From Tessaracoccus palaemonis (GTDB taxonomy: Bacteria > Actinomycetota > Actinomycetes > Propionibacteriales > Propionibacteriaceae): 64,000 nt of DNA. How positions within the stretch are numbered: position 1 is the stretch's first letter; each line of letters starts with the position of its first letter. The position numbers were made by a program, and so were the translations under genes. The DNA lies in assembly GCF_019316905.1 (NCBI RefSeq), contig NZ_CP079216.1, positions 3,100,001 through 3,164,000 of the forward strand, in the 5' to 3' direction. Below the pieces are notes generated by a model, which ran no database searches, was not told where the DNA came from, and saw only the letters and a program-made list of their open reading frames with translations. Positions 33,993 through 43,734 of the stretch are shown here, piece by piece.

Positions 33993-35699
33993 ATGACACA
34001 GCTGAAACCGGAGTCACCGCAACGCTCGGCTGAAGGCGGGGAGAAAGCCTCCTGGCTCCCGCTCATTGTCGTCGTTCTGACACAGATCCAGGCATCGTTC
34101 GCCGTCAATGCTCTGACGGTTTCCATGGCCGGAATCACCACAGATCTGAACACCGCAGCCACCTCGGTCGGCACCGCCATCACGGCGGGCACGTTCGCGA
34201 TGGCCGCCTTCATCCTGCTGGGCGCGAAGATCGGCGCCCGCTTCGGCACGCGCGGCGTGTTCCAGATCGCCGTCGCGATCCACGCTGCCGCCATGGCCAT
34301 GGTCGCGCTCAGCGTCAACCCCGCGATGCTGTTCATCGCCCAGGCCGCGTCGGGCGCCGTGATCGCGCTGATCGCCCCCGCGCTGACCGTCTTCATCGCG
34401 ACGAACTACCACGGCGAGCGACAGGCGAAGGCCATCGGCTTCCTCGCGGCCGCCATCCCGCTGGCCGGCGTGCTCGCGCTGCTGCTCGCGGGCTGGTTCG
34501 CCGGCACCATCGGCTGGCGCTGGTCGTTCGCGCTGATGGTCGCGCTCGGCGTCGTGAACCTGCTGCTCAGCTTCCGGATCAAGAAGGTCCCCGCGCAGTC
34601 CGACCTCAAGATCGACTGGACCGGCGCGTTCATCGCGGCCGGGGCCGTCATCCTGCTCAGCTTCGGGTTCTCGGGCCTCAGCTCGTGGGGCGTGTGGGAC
34701 GCGACCGACCAGGCGCCCTTCGCCATCCTCGGCATCTCGCCCGCACCCCTGCTGATCGTTCTCGGCCTCGTGCTCGGCCAGGTCTTCTTCCTCTGGGTCT
34801 CGAAGCGCCAGCGCGAGCAGAAGCACCGGATCTTCGACCTGCGCGTCCTCGCCACGTCCAGCGAGCTGGCGGTCACGGCGTGCATGTCGATCATGCTGTT
34901 CGTCGGCACCGCCGCGAACTTCCTGATCCCGCTCTACATGCAGGTCGTGCAGGGCCTGACGGGCATGCAGACGTCGTTCTCGATCATCCCCTACACCATC
35001 TCGATCTTCCTGGCGTCGACGTTCGTCGCCTACCTCTACAAGAAGTTCCCGCCCCGCGTGCTCGCGGCGGCCGGCTTCGTCGTCGTGGCGTTCGCCCTGA
35101 CGCTGATCGCCTTCACGATCCGCGGCGAGTGGGGCCAGGCGTTCATCGTGATCGGCCTGGTGCTGCTCGGCCTCGGTCAGGGCTCGATCGTCGCGCTGGT
35201 GTTCAACACGCTGCTGTCGGCCGCACCGAAGCAGCTCGCGGGCGACGTCGGCGCCTGGCGCGGCCTGGTGCACAACCTGTCCGGCTCGGTCGGCATCGCC
35301 GTGGCAAGCGCGTTCGCCGTCGGGCTGCTCGCCTCGACGCTGGCCGCCTCGGCCGTCGAGCACCCGGAGATCTCGGATCAGCTGATCAGCGAGGTCCGCA
35401 TCAGCGAGGCCGACTTCCTGACGAACCCGCAGCTCGAGGCCGTCCTCGAGTCGACGAGCGCCTCCGAGTCCGAGGTCGCCGCCGCGATCGCGATCAACGA
35501 GGACGCCCGCCTGCGCTCCCTGCAGATCTCGCTCCTCGGCCTGGCCATGCTCGCCCTGCTGGCCATCGTCCCCGCGACCAGGATGCCCGGCCGCATCGAC
35601 GGCGAGCTGCCCGAGCAGCTCGAACCCGACAACAACGACGACATCGACGACACCGTGCCGCTCAACCCCGCGGCCGTGACCGAGGAGGAACTGGCATGA
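33993..35699 (+). CDS. MFS drug/efflux transporter (DHA2, EmrB/QacA-like)
   Basis: 568 aa. The ATG at 33993 is chosen, as AGAGGA then lies 6 nt upstream; an ATG 6 nt earlier would be too close. About 14 hydrophobic helices and the motif GAKIGARFGTRGVFQIA near residue 80 match the MFS loop 2-3 signature. The chain ends with an acidic cytoplasmic tail. DHA2 proteins export drugs or metabolites by proton antiport. Its stop overlaps the pepA start (ATGA), so the two are translationally coupled. The substrate is unknown. Confidence 0.88.
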   Translation: MTQLKPESPQRSAEGGEKASWLPLIVVVLTQIQASFAVNALTVSMAGITTDLNTAATSVGTAITAGTFAMAAFILLGAKIGARFGTRGVFQIAVAIHAAAMAMVALSVNPAMLFIAQAASGAVIALIAPALTVFIATNYHGERQAKAIGFLAAAIPLAGVLALLLAGWFAGTIGWRWSFALMVALGVVNLLLSFRIKKVPAQSDLKIDWTGAFIAAGAVILLSFGFSGLSSWGVWDATDQAPFAILGISPAPLLIVLGLVLGQVFFLWVSKRQREQKHRIFDLRVLATSSELAVTACMSIMLFVGTAANFLIPLYMQVVQGLTGMQTSFSIIPYTISIFLASTFVAYLYKKFPPRVLAAAGFVVVAFALTLIAFTIRGEWGQAFIVIGLVLLGLGQGSIVALVFNTLLSAAPKQLAGDVGAWRGLVHNLSGSVGIAVASAFAVGLLASTLAASAVEHPEISDQLISEVRISEADFLTNPQLEAVLESTSASESEVAAAIAINEDARLRSLQISLLGLAMLALLAIVPATRMPGRIDGELPEQLEPDNNDDIDDTVPLNPAAVTEEELA

Positions 35700-37207
35700 C
35701 CCGCAGCCCCAACAAGCTCATCCCCGCCGACTTCGCCGTGCTGCCCGGCCTCGACGCGCTCGAGGCCATCAGCCTCACGGCGGGGTCACCCGCGGCCGAC
35801 GCCGAGGCGGTCGGCTACACCGTCTTCGCCGACGGTGACGTGCCCGCCGCACTCGGCCTCGACCGCGGCGCGCTGACTCGCGCGGGGTTCGACGCAGCCG
35901 TCGGGAAGACGCTCATCATCCCGACCGGCGACGGGCCGGAGCTCGTCGCGGTGGGCGCCGGCGCGGCAGCCGACCTCGACAGCGCCAAGCTCCGCGACCT
36001 CGCCGCCGCGTTCGTGCGCGCCGCCTCGCGCGTCGGCACCCTCGGCCTGGTCGTCGGCGCCGTCCCCGTCGCCGGGGTGTCCGCCGCGGCCGCGATCGCC
36101 GAGGGCGCCGCACTGGCCCGCTACCGCTACACCGTGCTCAAGTCCGACCCGAAGCACGTCCCGTTGGCCTCCCTCACCGTCGCGATCGACGGCGCGTCCG
36201 CCGACGACGTCACCTCCGGTCTGAAGGCCGGGCTGCTGGGCGCGAGGGCCGGCGTCGTCGCGCGCGACGTGACGAACACGCCCCCCGGCCACCTGACCGC
36301 CGTCGACCTCGCCGACATCTCCGAGGCGCTGGGCGAGCGGTTCGGCTTCGACGTCGAGACCTTCGACAAGGCCGCGCTCATCGAGCTCGGCTGCGGCGGC
36401 CTGCTGGGCGTGAACCAGGGCTCCGTCGAGGAGCCCCGCATGATCAAGCTGACCTACTCCCCCGACGGGGCCGCCGGCCACCTCGGGCTCGTCGGCAAGG
36501 GCATCATGTACGACTCGGGCGGCATCAGCCTCAAGCCCAGCGACCCGATGCACCTGCTGATGAAGATGGACATGGGCGGCGCGGCCGCGGTCCTCGGCGC
36601 GTTCACGGTGCTGCAGGGCCTCGGCGTCGCGGCGAAGGTCACCGGCTGGCTGATGTGCACCGACAACATGCCGTCGGGCACCGCCTACAAGCTGGGCGAC
36701 GTGCTCGTCGCGCGGGACGGCACCACCGTCGAGGTGAAGAACACCGACGCCGAGGGTCGCCTGGCGATGATGGACGGCATCGCGCTGGCCAACGAGGACG
36801 GCGTCGACGCGATCATCGACATCGCGACGCTCACCGGCGCCGCGCTGATGGCGCTCGGCCAGGCCACCGCCCCGGTGTTCGCGAACGACGACCGCATGGC
36901 GGCCCTCGTCGAGGGCGCCGCCGAGGCGACGGGCGAGTCCGTGTGGCGGCTCCCGCTCGAGCGGAAGTACCGCCCGCAGCTGGACTCCGACATCGCGGAC
37001 ATCTCCAACCTCGGCGGCAAGTACGCCGGGGCGACGACCGCGGCCCTGTTCCTGGACCACTTCGTCCGCGACACCCCGTGGGCGCACCTCGACATCGCCG
37101 GCACGATGCAGACCGAGCGCGACGACTCGTGGCGCACCGCGGGCGCGACCGGCTTCGGCGCGCGCCTGATCGCGGCCGCAGCGGCCGACTTCCGGCCGCT
37201 GGGCTGA
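35696..37207 (+). CDS. pepA: Leucyl aminopeptidase (peptidase M17)
   Basis: 503 aa from the ATG overlapping the MFS stop. The N-terminal macro-like domain occupies about residues 1-170. The C-terminal catalytic domain has the metal ligands in LVGKGIMYDSGGISLK near 260 (Lys, Asp), MKMDMGGAAAV near 283 and the M17 signature NTDAEGRLAMMDG near 345. It removes N-terminal amino acids from peptides using two metal ions, in the cytoplasm. Its operon with an exporter and an SLC13 permease suggests peptide or amino acid handling; that link is weak. Confidence 0.93.
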   Translation: MTRSPNKLIPADFAVLPGLDALEAISLTAGSPAADAEAVGYTVFADGDVPAALGLDRGALTRAGFDAAVGKTLIIPTGDGPELVAVGAGAAADLDSAKLRDLAAAFVRAASRVGTLGLVVGAVPVAGVSAAAAIAEGAALARYRYTVLKSDPKHVPLASLTVAIDGASADDVTSGLKAGLLGARAGVVARDVTNTPPGHLTAVDLADISEALGERFGFDVETFDKAALIELGCGGLLGVNQGSVEEPRMIKLTYSPDGAAGHLGLVGKGIMYDSGGISLKPSDPMHLLMKMDMGGAAAVLGAFTVLQGLGVAAKVTGWLMCTDNMPSGTAYKLGDVLVARDGTTVEVKNTDAEGRLAMMDGIALANEDGVDAIIDIATLTGAALMALGQATAPVFANDDRMAALVEGAAEATGESVWRLPLERKYRPQLDSDIADISNLGGKYAGATTAALFLDHFVRDTPWAHLDIAGTMQTERDDSWRTAGATGFGARLIAAAAADFRPLG

Positions 37208-37213
37208 GCCTCG

Positions 37214-38779
37214 ATGGATCCGATCGTCGCGACGTTCGCGATCCTCGCCCTGGCGATCGTCGCGTTCGCGAGCAACAGGGTGCCGCTCGGCATCGTCGCG
37301 GTCGGGGTCTCGCTCGCGCTGTACTTCACGGGCGTCCTGACGTTCCCGCAGGCGCTCGCGGGGTTCGGCGACCCGACGGTGCTGTTCATCGCCGCGCTGT
37401 TCATCGTCAGCGAGTCCCTGGACTCGACGGGCGTGACGGCGTGGGCGGGACAGAAGGTGATCGGCGCCGCCGGCACCGGCCGCACCCCGCTGCTGATCGT
37501 CGTGTGCCTGCTCGTCGCGGTGCTCACGGCGCTGATCAGCGTCAACGGGGCGGTGGCGGCGCTGCTGCCGCTGGTGGTGGTCGTCGCGAGCGCGGCTGGC
37601 ATCGCCCCGTCGCAGCTGCTCCTGCCGCTCGCGTTCGCGGCGCACGCGGGCTCGATGCTGCTGCTGACCGGCACGCCGGTGAACATCATCGTGTCCGACG
37701 CCGCGCGCGAGGCGGGCGGGCGGCCGTTCGGCTTCTTCGAGTTCGCTCTGGTCGGGCTGCCCCTGCTGGTCGGGACCGTCCTGATCATCGTGGTGTTCGG
37801 CCGCGCGCTGCTGCCCGTGCGCTCCGGGGCCGTCATGCCCACCGACCTCAGCCGCCTCACCCGTCGGCTGAAGAACCACTACGCCGTCACGACGGAGACC
37901 GAGACGCTCATCGGCCGCACCGAGGGCGTCAGCGAGGTGGTCGTCGCGCCGCGTTCGCACCTGATCGGCACGACGATCTTCCCCGGCATGGCGACCCCGA
38001 GCGGCGACCTCGTCGTGCTGTCGGCCCGCCGCGGCGACCAGGTGCTGCACGACGCGGAGATCACCCTCCACGCCGGCGACGCGCTGCTGCTGCAGGGCTC
38101 CTGGGACGACCTCGCCCGCCACACCGAGGCGAGCGACAGCGTGATGGTCGTCGACGCGCCCAGCACCCTGCGCCGGTCGGTCCCCCTGGGCAAGGGGGCC
38201 TCGCGGGCGATCGTGATCCTCGGCCTGATGGTCCTGCTGCTCGCCACGGGGCTCGTCCCGCCGGCCGCCGCGGCGATGCTCGCCGCCGTCGCGCTGGTCC
38301 TGACCGGCGCCGTCGGCGTGAACCAGGCCTACCGATCGATCTCCTGGACCACCGTCGTGCTGGTGGCGGGCATGATCCCGCTGTCGACGGCGTTCCTCTC
38401 GACGGGCGCCGCCGACCTCGTCGCGGGCTGGCTGATCTCGCTGGTGGGCGACTCGGGCGCGACCGTCGCGCTGCTCGCCATCGTCCTCCTGACCATCGTG
38501 CTCGGGCAGGTCATCAGCAACACGGCGACGGTGCTGATCGTCGCGCCGATCGCGATGGCCGTCGCCTCGGGCCTCGACGTCTCCGTCCAGCCGTTCATGA
38601 TGGCCCTGACCGTCGCGGGCGCCGCGTCGTTCCTCACGCCGATCGCCACCCCGGCCAACCTGATGGTCATGAAGCCGGCCGGCTACTCGTTCGGCGACTA
38701 CTGGAAACTCGGCCTCCCGCTCGCCGTGCTCTTCGCCGTCGTCGCGGTCTGGTACGTCCCGCTCATCTGGCCGTTCTGA
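37214..38779 (+). CDS. SLC13 (DASS) family permease with RCK_C/TrkA-C domain
   Basis: 521 aa. Hydrophobic helices flank a soluble insert at about residues 205-320, in which VVVAPRSHLIGTTIFPG and LHAGDALLLQG mark a TrkA-C (RCK_C) ligand-sensing domain. LISVNGAVAALLPLV and LLTGTPVNIIVSDAA are the first DASS substrate/sodium-site motif, and SNTATVLIVAP plus TPIATPANLMVM the second. Members carry dicarboxylates, sulfate or related anions. It begins 6 nt after pepA and ends the operon. Confidence 0.88.
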   Translation: MDPIVATFAILALAIVAFASNRVPLGIVAVGVSLALYFTGVLTFPQALAGFGDPTVLFIAALFIVSESLDSTGVTAWAGQKVIGAAGTGRTPLLIVVCLLVAVLTALISVNGAVAALLPLVVVVASAAGIAPSQLLLPLAFAAHAGSMLLLTGTPVNIIVSDAAREAGGRPFGFFEFALVGLPLLVGTVLIIVVFGRALLPVRSGAVMPTDLSRLTRRLKNHYAVTTETETLIGRTEGVSEVVVAPRSHLIGTTIFPGMATPSGDLVVLSARRGDQVLHDAEITLHAGDALLLQGSWDDLARHTEASDSVMVVDAPSTLRRSVPLGKGASRAIVILGLMVLLLATGLVPPAAAAMLAAVALVLTGAVGVNQAYRSISWTTVVLVAGMIPLSTAFLSTGAADLVAGWLISLVGDSGATVALLAIVLLTIVLGQVISNTATVLIVAPIAMAVASGLDVSVQPFMMALTVAGAASFLTPIATPANLMVMKPAGYSFGDYWKLGLPLAVLFAVVAVWYVPLIWPF

Positions 38780-38881
38780 CCTGGAGTCGGGGCATCGCTG
38801 ATCGCAGCAGAACCCTGCGGGACTCATGGATCGACACAGCATGGCGCGCGACTACCACGCCGCGCGAAGGCGACTTCGCCA

Positions 38882-38943
38882 CTCTCGCATCGCCCCAGCG
38901 CAGAAGCAGTGGGGCGACGTGCATTACTGAGGCGATGCGAGAG
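38882..38943. terminator. Inverted repeat between convergent genes
   Basis: Perfect 13-bp arms CTCTCGCATCGCC (38882-38894) and GGCGATGCGAGAG (38931-38943), 36 bp apart, in the 183-bp gap between the SLC13 gene and the convergent beta-mannosidase gene. It could serve as a two-way terminator. Confidence 0.4.
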
Positions 38944-38962
38944 CGACCAGCCGTGCAGATGG

Positions 38963-41560
38963 TCAGCCCACGTAGGCACTTACGGCGAGGTCAGCGAGGT
39001 CGAAGTCCTCGGGCAGGCCTTCCACGGATATCACCCGCCGCGTACCGGGACGCATGTCGACAAAGTTGTCGTCGAACCGGGCCGTGGGATGGGGCGACGT
39101 GACGCGCACGAGGTAAGCGAAGGTATCGGCCTCGACCGTGACCCGCGCGCTGGTCGGACCAGTGCGTTCCACACGCGTTGCCAGCCTGGCGGCCGGCAGA
39201 TCGAGGTCCTTGATCTCGGCGAAGTACAGCCGGTTTGCCAGGAAGATATCGCCGACGCTCTCGACCCATGCAAAGTCGCTGGCCGCGCGCTCACCGAGGT
39301 CGATCTCGCGCCTCCAAACGACCCTGGACTCGCCGGCGTCGACCGTGATGCGGATGCGCTCGTCGGCGCGCACTTCCCCGCTGAAGCTCTGCAGCGTGAT
39401 GACTGCCTCGGCGTTCACGGCCAGCGCTCCACTGTTGCTGATCCACAGTGCCAGCTCGCCCGCCTCGTAGACGAAACTTGCGAGTACTGGTGTGAAAGCG
39501 CGCTTGGCGGCGTAGTAGCCAGCCTTGGGCACCGTGTCGTAGTCGATGAGCGACCAGCTGAACCCGGGCCACACGTCGTTGAACTGCCAGACGAGCGTTC
39601 CGTTGCAGTGGGGCTGGCGGCGCCGATAGTGCTCGACGCCGAACTTGAGTCCTTCCGCTTGGGACACCATCGTGTAGTCGACGTACTCGTCAATCGTCCT
39701 CGGGATGCCCGTGATGATCTCGAGGATCGCATCGCCCTTGGTCTTGGGGTGATCCTTGTTGTGGTGGTCGAAGGACTCGCTGTGCACCGCGAGCTTGTCG
39801 GCAGGGATCCATCGCTCGAGGGTGGAGCGGGCGGGTGAGGCATGAATCCCGAACTCGCTGATGAACTTGCCCTTGTCTTTGGCGTAGCGCCGGTAGTGCC
39901 GGGCTTCGCCGATCGAGTCGAATGGGCCGCCGCCGGCACCCCAATCCGAGCCGTGCCACACCTCCCAGGCATGGCGGTCTCCGTCCATGACGCCGTTGAC
40001 GGCCATCCACCCTTCCGGCGTTCCTTCGCCCCAGGGGCTTCCGGGGCGGTAAGGCGTGCTGCCGTCCAACCGGCGCACCGCGTCGGGGAGGATGCGATGG
40101 AATATGTCCCAGCCCCAGGGGCCGGGCTCGTAGTCTTGATACGCGAACCCGTGGAACTCCTGCACTTCGTTGTTGCCGCACCACATGCCGAGGCTCGCGC
40201 GATTGCGAAGGCGGGTGACCTGGTATTCCGCTTCTAGCTCCACCTCGCGGAGGAGCTCAGCATTGTCGCTGGGATAGTCGACGCAGGCGAAACTGAAGTC
40301 CTGCCATACGAGGATGCCGAGTTCATCCGTGGCGTCGTAGAAGGCGTCGGCTTCATAGATCCCGCCGCCCCAAACGCGGAGCATGTTCATGTTGCCGTCC
40401 TGCGCGAGGCGCACAAGATCGCGGTATCGCTGGTCAGGGATCGAACCCACGAGCATGTCCGCCGGCAACCAGCATGCGCCGCGCGCGAAGATCGGGACGC
40501 CATTGAGGATGAAGCGCATGATCCGCCCGCCGTCGACGTCGGGGGACTGATCGATTTCGATCGTGCGCAGGCCAACGCGGTCCGTGGCGACGTCACGCAC
40601 CTCTCCGTTGTCGAGGAGTTCGATCCGGACGTCGTAGAGAGCTGGGGTGCCGATGTCGTGGGTCCACCATGGTTCCACGTCGGCGACCGTCACGGCGGCT
40701 ACTGCGACTCCGTCCACGATCGGAAGGTCATACTCGGCGGTGGCGCCTGCAGGCGAGGTGAGGGAGACGCGGGCTGTGAGCTCGCCGTCGGCGCGGCCTT
40801 CGGTCTCGACTTTCAGACTCAGGCGCGCTGTGCGCTGGTCGAGGTCGAGAGCGTCCGTGCGGATGTGATGTCCACGCATGGCGGCGCGCCCGTGACGCTG
40901 GAGTTCGACTGGGCGCCAGACGCCGAGCGAAGGCACACGCGGGGCGAAGTCCCATCCCCACGAGAACGCTGCTTTGCGGCGCAGCGTTGACGTGGCGAGA
41001 ACGTCAGACATGACGATCTCTGCGCTCGGGTCCGCGGCTTTCGCGGCGGCGAGCACGGGCTCGAGTCGCTCGAAAGCTTCGGCAATGTTGGCCGGGATGC
41101 TGAGTCCCGCCAGTGGCGGCGAGAACCGCAGCAGCAGGTCGTTGGTCGCCTGGACGCGGTCTGTGATGTCAAACTCGGCGGGGCGGAACATGTTGGCGTG
41201 CGAGCCGAGCAGGGCGTCGTTGAGCCAGATGTCGACGACGGTGTCGAGTCCGTGAAACACGATTCGGAGGCGCTCATCGTCTTCGAGGTTGACGGGAGCT
41301 GCGAAGGTGGCGCGGTACCACCAGTCACGCTCTTCGATCCAGGCTACGGAGCCCTCGTTGCGGTCGTAGTAAGGGTGGTCGATGGTTCCGGCGGCGAGCA
41401 GGGACTCGTGCACCCCGCCGGGCACAACTGCCGGGGTCCAGTTGCGAGGGTGGGCCGCGAGTTGGTCGGGGCTGAGTCCAGGCTCAGTGTCGGTGAGGGT
41501 GAACGCACTCACCGTCTCGATGACTCGTGGTCGGATGGGGGTTGAAGCGAAGACGCTCAT
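38963..41560 (-). CDS. Beta-mannosidase (GH2)
   Basis: 865 aa, the usual length for GH2 beta-mannosidases. The N-terminal sugar-binding jelly-roll has GGVHESLLAAGTIDHPYYDRN, followed by Ig-like domains and the TIM barrel. MWCGNNEVQEF contains the acid/base Glu465; FISEFGIHA contains the nucleophile Glu569. No signal peptide is present, so it acts in the cytoplasm on imported manno-oligosaccharides, removing terminal beta-mannose. It follows the MFS transporter gene by 18 nt and is presumably repressed with it by the divergent TetR protein. Codon third positions are visibly less GC-biased than in the iol locus, hinting at separate acquisition. Confidence 0.92.
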   Translation of the reverse strand: MSVFASTPIRPRVIETVSAFTLTDTEPGLSPDQLAAHPRNWTPAVVPGGVHESLLAAGTIDHPYYDRNEGSVAWIEERDWWYRATFAAPVNLEDDERLRIVFHGLDTVVDIWLNDALLGSHANMFRPAEFDITDRVQATNDLLLRFSPPLAGLSIPANIAEAFERLEPVLAAAKAADPSAEIVMSDVLATSTLRRKAAFSWGWDFAPRVPSLGVWRPVELQRHGRAAMRGHHIRTDALDLDQRTARLSLKVETEGRADGELTARVSLTSPAGATAEYDLPIVDGVAVAAVTVADVEPWWTHDIGTPALYDVRIELLDNGEVRDVATDRVGLRTIEIDQSPDVDGGRIMRFILNGVPIFARGACWLPADMLVGSIPDQRYRDLVRLAQDGNMNMLRVWGGGIYEADAFYDATDELGILVWQDFSFACVDYPSDNAELLREVELEAEYQVTRLRNRASLGMWCGNNEVQEFHGFAYQDYEPGPWGWDIFHRILPDAVRRLDGSTPYRPGSPWGEGTPEGWMAVNGVMDGDRHAWEVWHGSDWGAGGGPFDSIGEARHYRRYAKDKGKFISEFGIHASPARSTLERWIPADKLAVHSESFDHHNKDHPKTKGDAILEIITGIPRTIDEYVDYTMVSQAEGLKFGVEHYRRRQPHCNGTLVWQFNDVWPGFSWSLIDYDTVPKAGYYAAKRAFTPVLASFVYEAGELALWISNSGALAVNAEAVITLQSFSGEVRADERIRITVDAGESRVVWRREIDLGERAASDFAWVESVGDIFLANRLYFAEIKDLDLPAARLATRVERTGPTSARVTVEADTFAYLVRVTSPHPTARFDDNFVDMRPGTRRVISVEGLPEDFDLADLAVSAYVG

Positions 41561-41578
41561 GATTCGGACCTTTCGGTG

Positions 41579-42934
41579 TCAGGCGGAGGTGGAGTCCATG
41601 GCGTTGTGCCGGGTAATGGGGACTGTCCAGCGAGAGGCACTGTGCTCCTGTCCGATCTCGGGGATCCGCAGTACTGCGACGGACCCAAGGATGCCGAGCA
41701 GCGCGAGGAACCCGAACAGCGCGACGTAGCCGCCAATCAACAGGAGGACTGGCGCGATGAACGGCACCAGCGACTGTGGGAGCGAGTTGGCGATGTTGAT
41801 GATTGCGAGGTCACGTCCAGCGTCGGCGCTGTTGGGAAGCACTCGGATGCACAAGGCGAGATCGATGGCGAAGAATGCTCCGGTGCCCAGGGCTACGAGG
41901 GCGGCCGCGACATAGACCATCGTGATCGATGGCGCGAAAGCCATGAGCACAAGGCCCGACGATGCGATGATGCCACCGACAATCACGAACGGCTTCTGCC
42001 GCTTGACAGCATCAGAGAGGTAGCCCGCTCCGACGCTCGCCCCCGCCAACAGCACGATCGAAATCACTGAGATGTTGAGCACGATTGCGCCAACTTCCTC
42101 AGCGGAGATGCCGAAGCGCTGCAGCAAGAAGAAGGCGTAGTAGGAGGTGCCGGCGTATGCGCACGTTGCAAGGAATCGCACTGCCCACGCCCAGCCGAAC
42201 GCGGGGTGGCGCATGGGGTTGATCCAGAAGGTCTGGAAGACCCCGGCAACTCCGCTACGTCGCTGCGGGTCAGGCCGCGCACCGGCCGGGAAATCGCGCA
42301 CGAGGAGTACCGCGACCACCGCGACCACCACGGCGACAGCTGCGATGGCCTGCCACTGCAGTGCGGAGCCGGGCTCGACGGAGTTGGCGACGGCAAGGCC
42401 GAGCAGTGGTCCCGCGGCGAGCGTAAGACCCACGAGGCCGGAGATGCCGCCTCGCCGACCCGGTGGGACCTGGTCCGCGACAAGTGCGTTGTTGGCGGCG
42501 AACTGGAAGTTGAAGCACGCCTGAACGACGCACCACAGGACGACGACCTGCCAGACCTCGGTGGTGGCGCTGATCGCGACGAGTGCGATTGCACCCGAGA
42601 GCGCGCCGAACAGGATCCACGTCCGGCGGCGGCCGAACTTCAGCCGGGTGCGGTCGCTGATGCGACCCGCGATCGGGTTGAACAGCAGCGCGACGAGGGC
42701 TCCGAATCCGGTGACGATGCCGAACGCGCCCGTCGCGTCACCGCCGCCCGCCAAGGACGTGAGATGCAACGTCAGCAGAAGCTGAATGGGCGTCAGGACG
42801 GCGACATAGAAGCCAATCTGAGACAGGAGGACGGCGGGGACGAGCCGGCCCATGGGGGTGCGCGGCTTGTTGGTCCAATCCTCGTCCGCGACGGCGACGG
42901 TGCTTGCGGCGGGAGCCGGGGGTGATGCGCTCAT
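41579..42934 (-). CDS. MFS sugar transporter (GPH-like) of the mannoside operon
   Basis: 451 aa from the ATG at 42934, with AAGGAG about 10 nt upstream. Twelve or so helices. The loop GRISDRTRLKFGRRRTWILF near residue 85 is the typical MFS/GPH signature. Its partner beta-mannosidase downstream suggests uptake of beta-mannosides. The TetR-type operators lie just upstream of its start, so it heads the operon. Substrate is inferred from context only. Confidence 0.85.
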   Translation of the reverse strand: MSASPPAPAASTVAVADEDWTNKPRTPMGRLVPAVLLSQIGFYVAVLTPIQLLLTLHLTSLAGGGDATGAFGIVTGFGALVALLFNPIAGRISDRTRLKFGRRRTWILFGALSGAIALVAISATTEVWQVVVLWCVVQACFNFQFAANNALVADQVPPGRRGGISGLVGLTLAAGPLLGLAVANSVEPGSALQWQAIAAVAVVVAVVAVLLVRDFPAGARPDPQRRSGVAGVFQTFWINPMRHPAFGWAWAVRFLATCAYAGTSYYAFFLLQRFGISAEEVGAIVLNISVISIVLLAGASVGAGYLSDAVKRQKPFVIVGGIIASSGLVLMAFAPSITMVYVAAALVALGTGAFFAIDLALCIRVLPNSADAGRDLAIINIANSLPQSLVPFIAPVLLLIGGYVALFGFLALLGILGSVAVLRIPEIGQEHSASRWTVPITRHNAMDSTSA

Positions 42935-42974
42935 ACCTACACACTCCTTCGTGTGAGCAATCTGGATAGTGGGT

Positions 42975-43036
42975 GTCACTTCCATATGAAGTTGACATCC
43001 TCATCCTAACTCACGTCACCTCCATATGGAAGTGAC
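42975..43036. promoter_or_regulatory. Twin TetR operators
   Basis: Two 22-bp sites, 42975-42996 and 43015-43036, share GTCAC at one end and the core TCCATATG. The second is palindromic at 20 of 22 positions. Their centres are 40 bp apart, about four helical turns, in the gap between the MFS start (42934) and the TetR start (43063). One site faces each gene. Confidence 0.75.
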
Positions 43037-43062
43037 TGTCACCTACCGATAGGATGGCTCCC

Positions 43063-43659
43063 ATGGGATTGCGCGAACGGAAGGCGGCTCGGACTCGCCA
43101 GCTCCTGCTCGACACCGGGTATCGGCTGTTCGTCGAGCAGGGGTACGAGCAGACAACGATGGAGCAGATCGCCTCTGAGGCCGAGGTTGGCGCGTCGACG
43201 CTGTACCGCTACTTCCCCACCAAGGACTTGCTGCTCCTGGATCAGCTCACAACCTGGATGGATGTCGCTGATCAGCTGAGCGAACGACCTGATGGCGAAC
43301 CGCTCCCTGAGGCGCTCGCCGCGGCAATCCGCAGCTCGCTCGAGGCGATCGAGGATGTGGAGCGCTTCGCCGCGGTCCGCGCGATGGTCGACGACTCTCC
43401 GCCGGCGCGAGCGCGCCTGCTCGACATACTGATCCGTTCGCGAGCCGACCTTGAGGCGGTCGTCGCGGAGCGGCTTGGTCGCAGTCCGGACGAACTCGAC
43501 GTCGCGCTGATCTCGGCGGTGGCGTTTCGTGTTTGGGAACTCGTGGGAGACCGCTGGTGGACGAACGATCACCAGGGCTCGCCGGGGGCGATCCTCGACG
43601 AGGTCCTTCGCACCCTCGCTCGTACTTCGGTGCCTTACCCAGCGCTCAGCGCACAGTAG
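43063..43659 (+). CDS. TetR-family repressor of the mannoside operon
   Basis: 198 aa from the ATG at 43063 (AGGATGG upstream; an ATG at 43054 is possible). The N-terminal helix-turn-helix is in ARTRQLLLDTGYRLFVEQGY and TMEQIASEAEVGASTLYRYF, with KDLLLLDQL following. The C-terminal ligand-binding helices are divergent. It is divergent from the MFS-beta-mannosidase operon, and two matching palindromes occupy the shared spacer. It most likely represses both itself and the operon. Confidence 0.88.
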   Translation: MGLRERKAARTRQLLLDTGYRLFVEQGYEQTTMEQIASEAEVGASTLYRYFPTKDLLLLDQLTTWMDVADQLSERPDGEPLPEALAAAIRSSLEAIEDVERFAAVRAMVDDSPPARARLLDILIRSRADLEAVVAERLGRSPDELDVALISAVAFRVWELVGDRWWTNDHQGSPGAILDEVLRTLARTSVPYPALSAQ

Positions 43660-43734
43660 ACCCCCGGCGCGCGTCGCCGGGTGCGCACCTGCCCGCGCGA
43701 CAGTGATTGCCCGGTGTCAGGAGAACCACGATGG

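Noticed and set aside
34685-35695. N-terminal extension of the leucyl aminopeptidase frame
   Set aside because: It overlaps the MFS gene out of frame; the ATG at 35696 with ATGA coupling gives the normal M17 length.
35786-38842. 1018-aa minus-strand open frame across pepA and the SLC13 gene
   Set aside because: It is antisense to two clear genes and consists of low-complexity Arg/Asp/His/Gly/Val-rich sequence, typical of shadow frames in GC-rich DNA.
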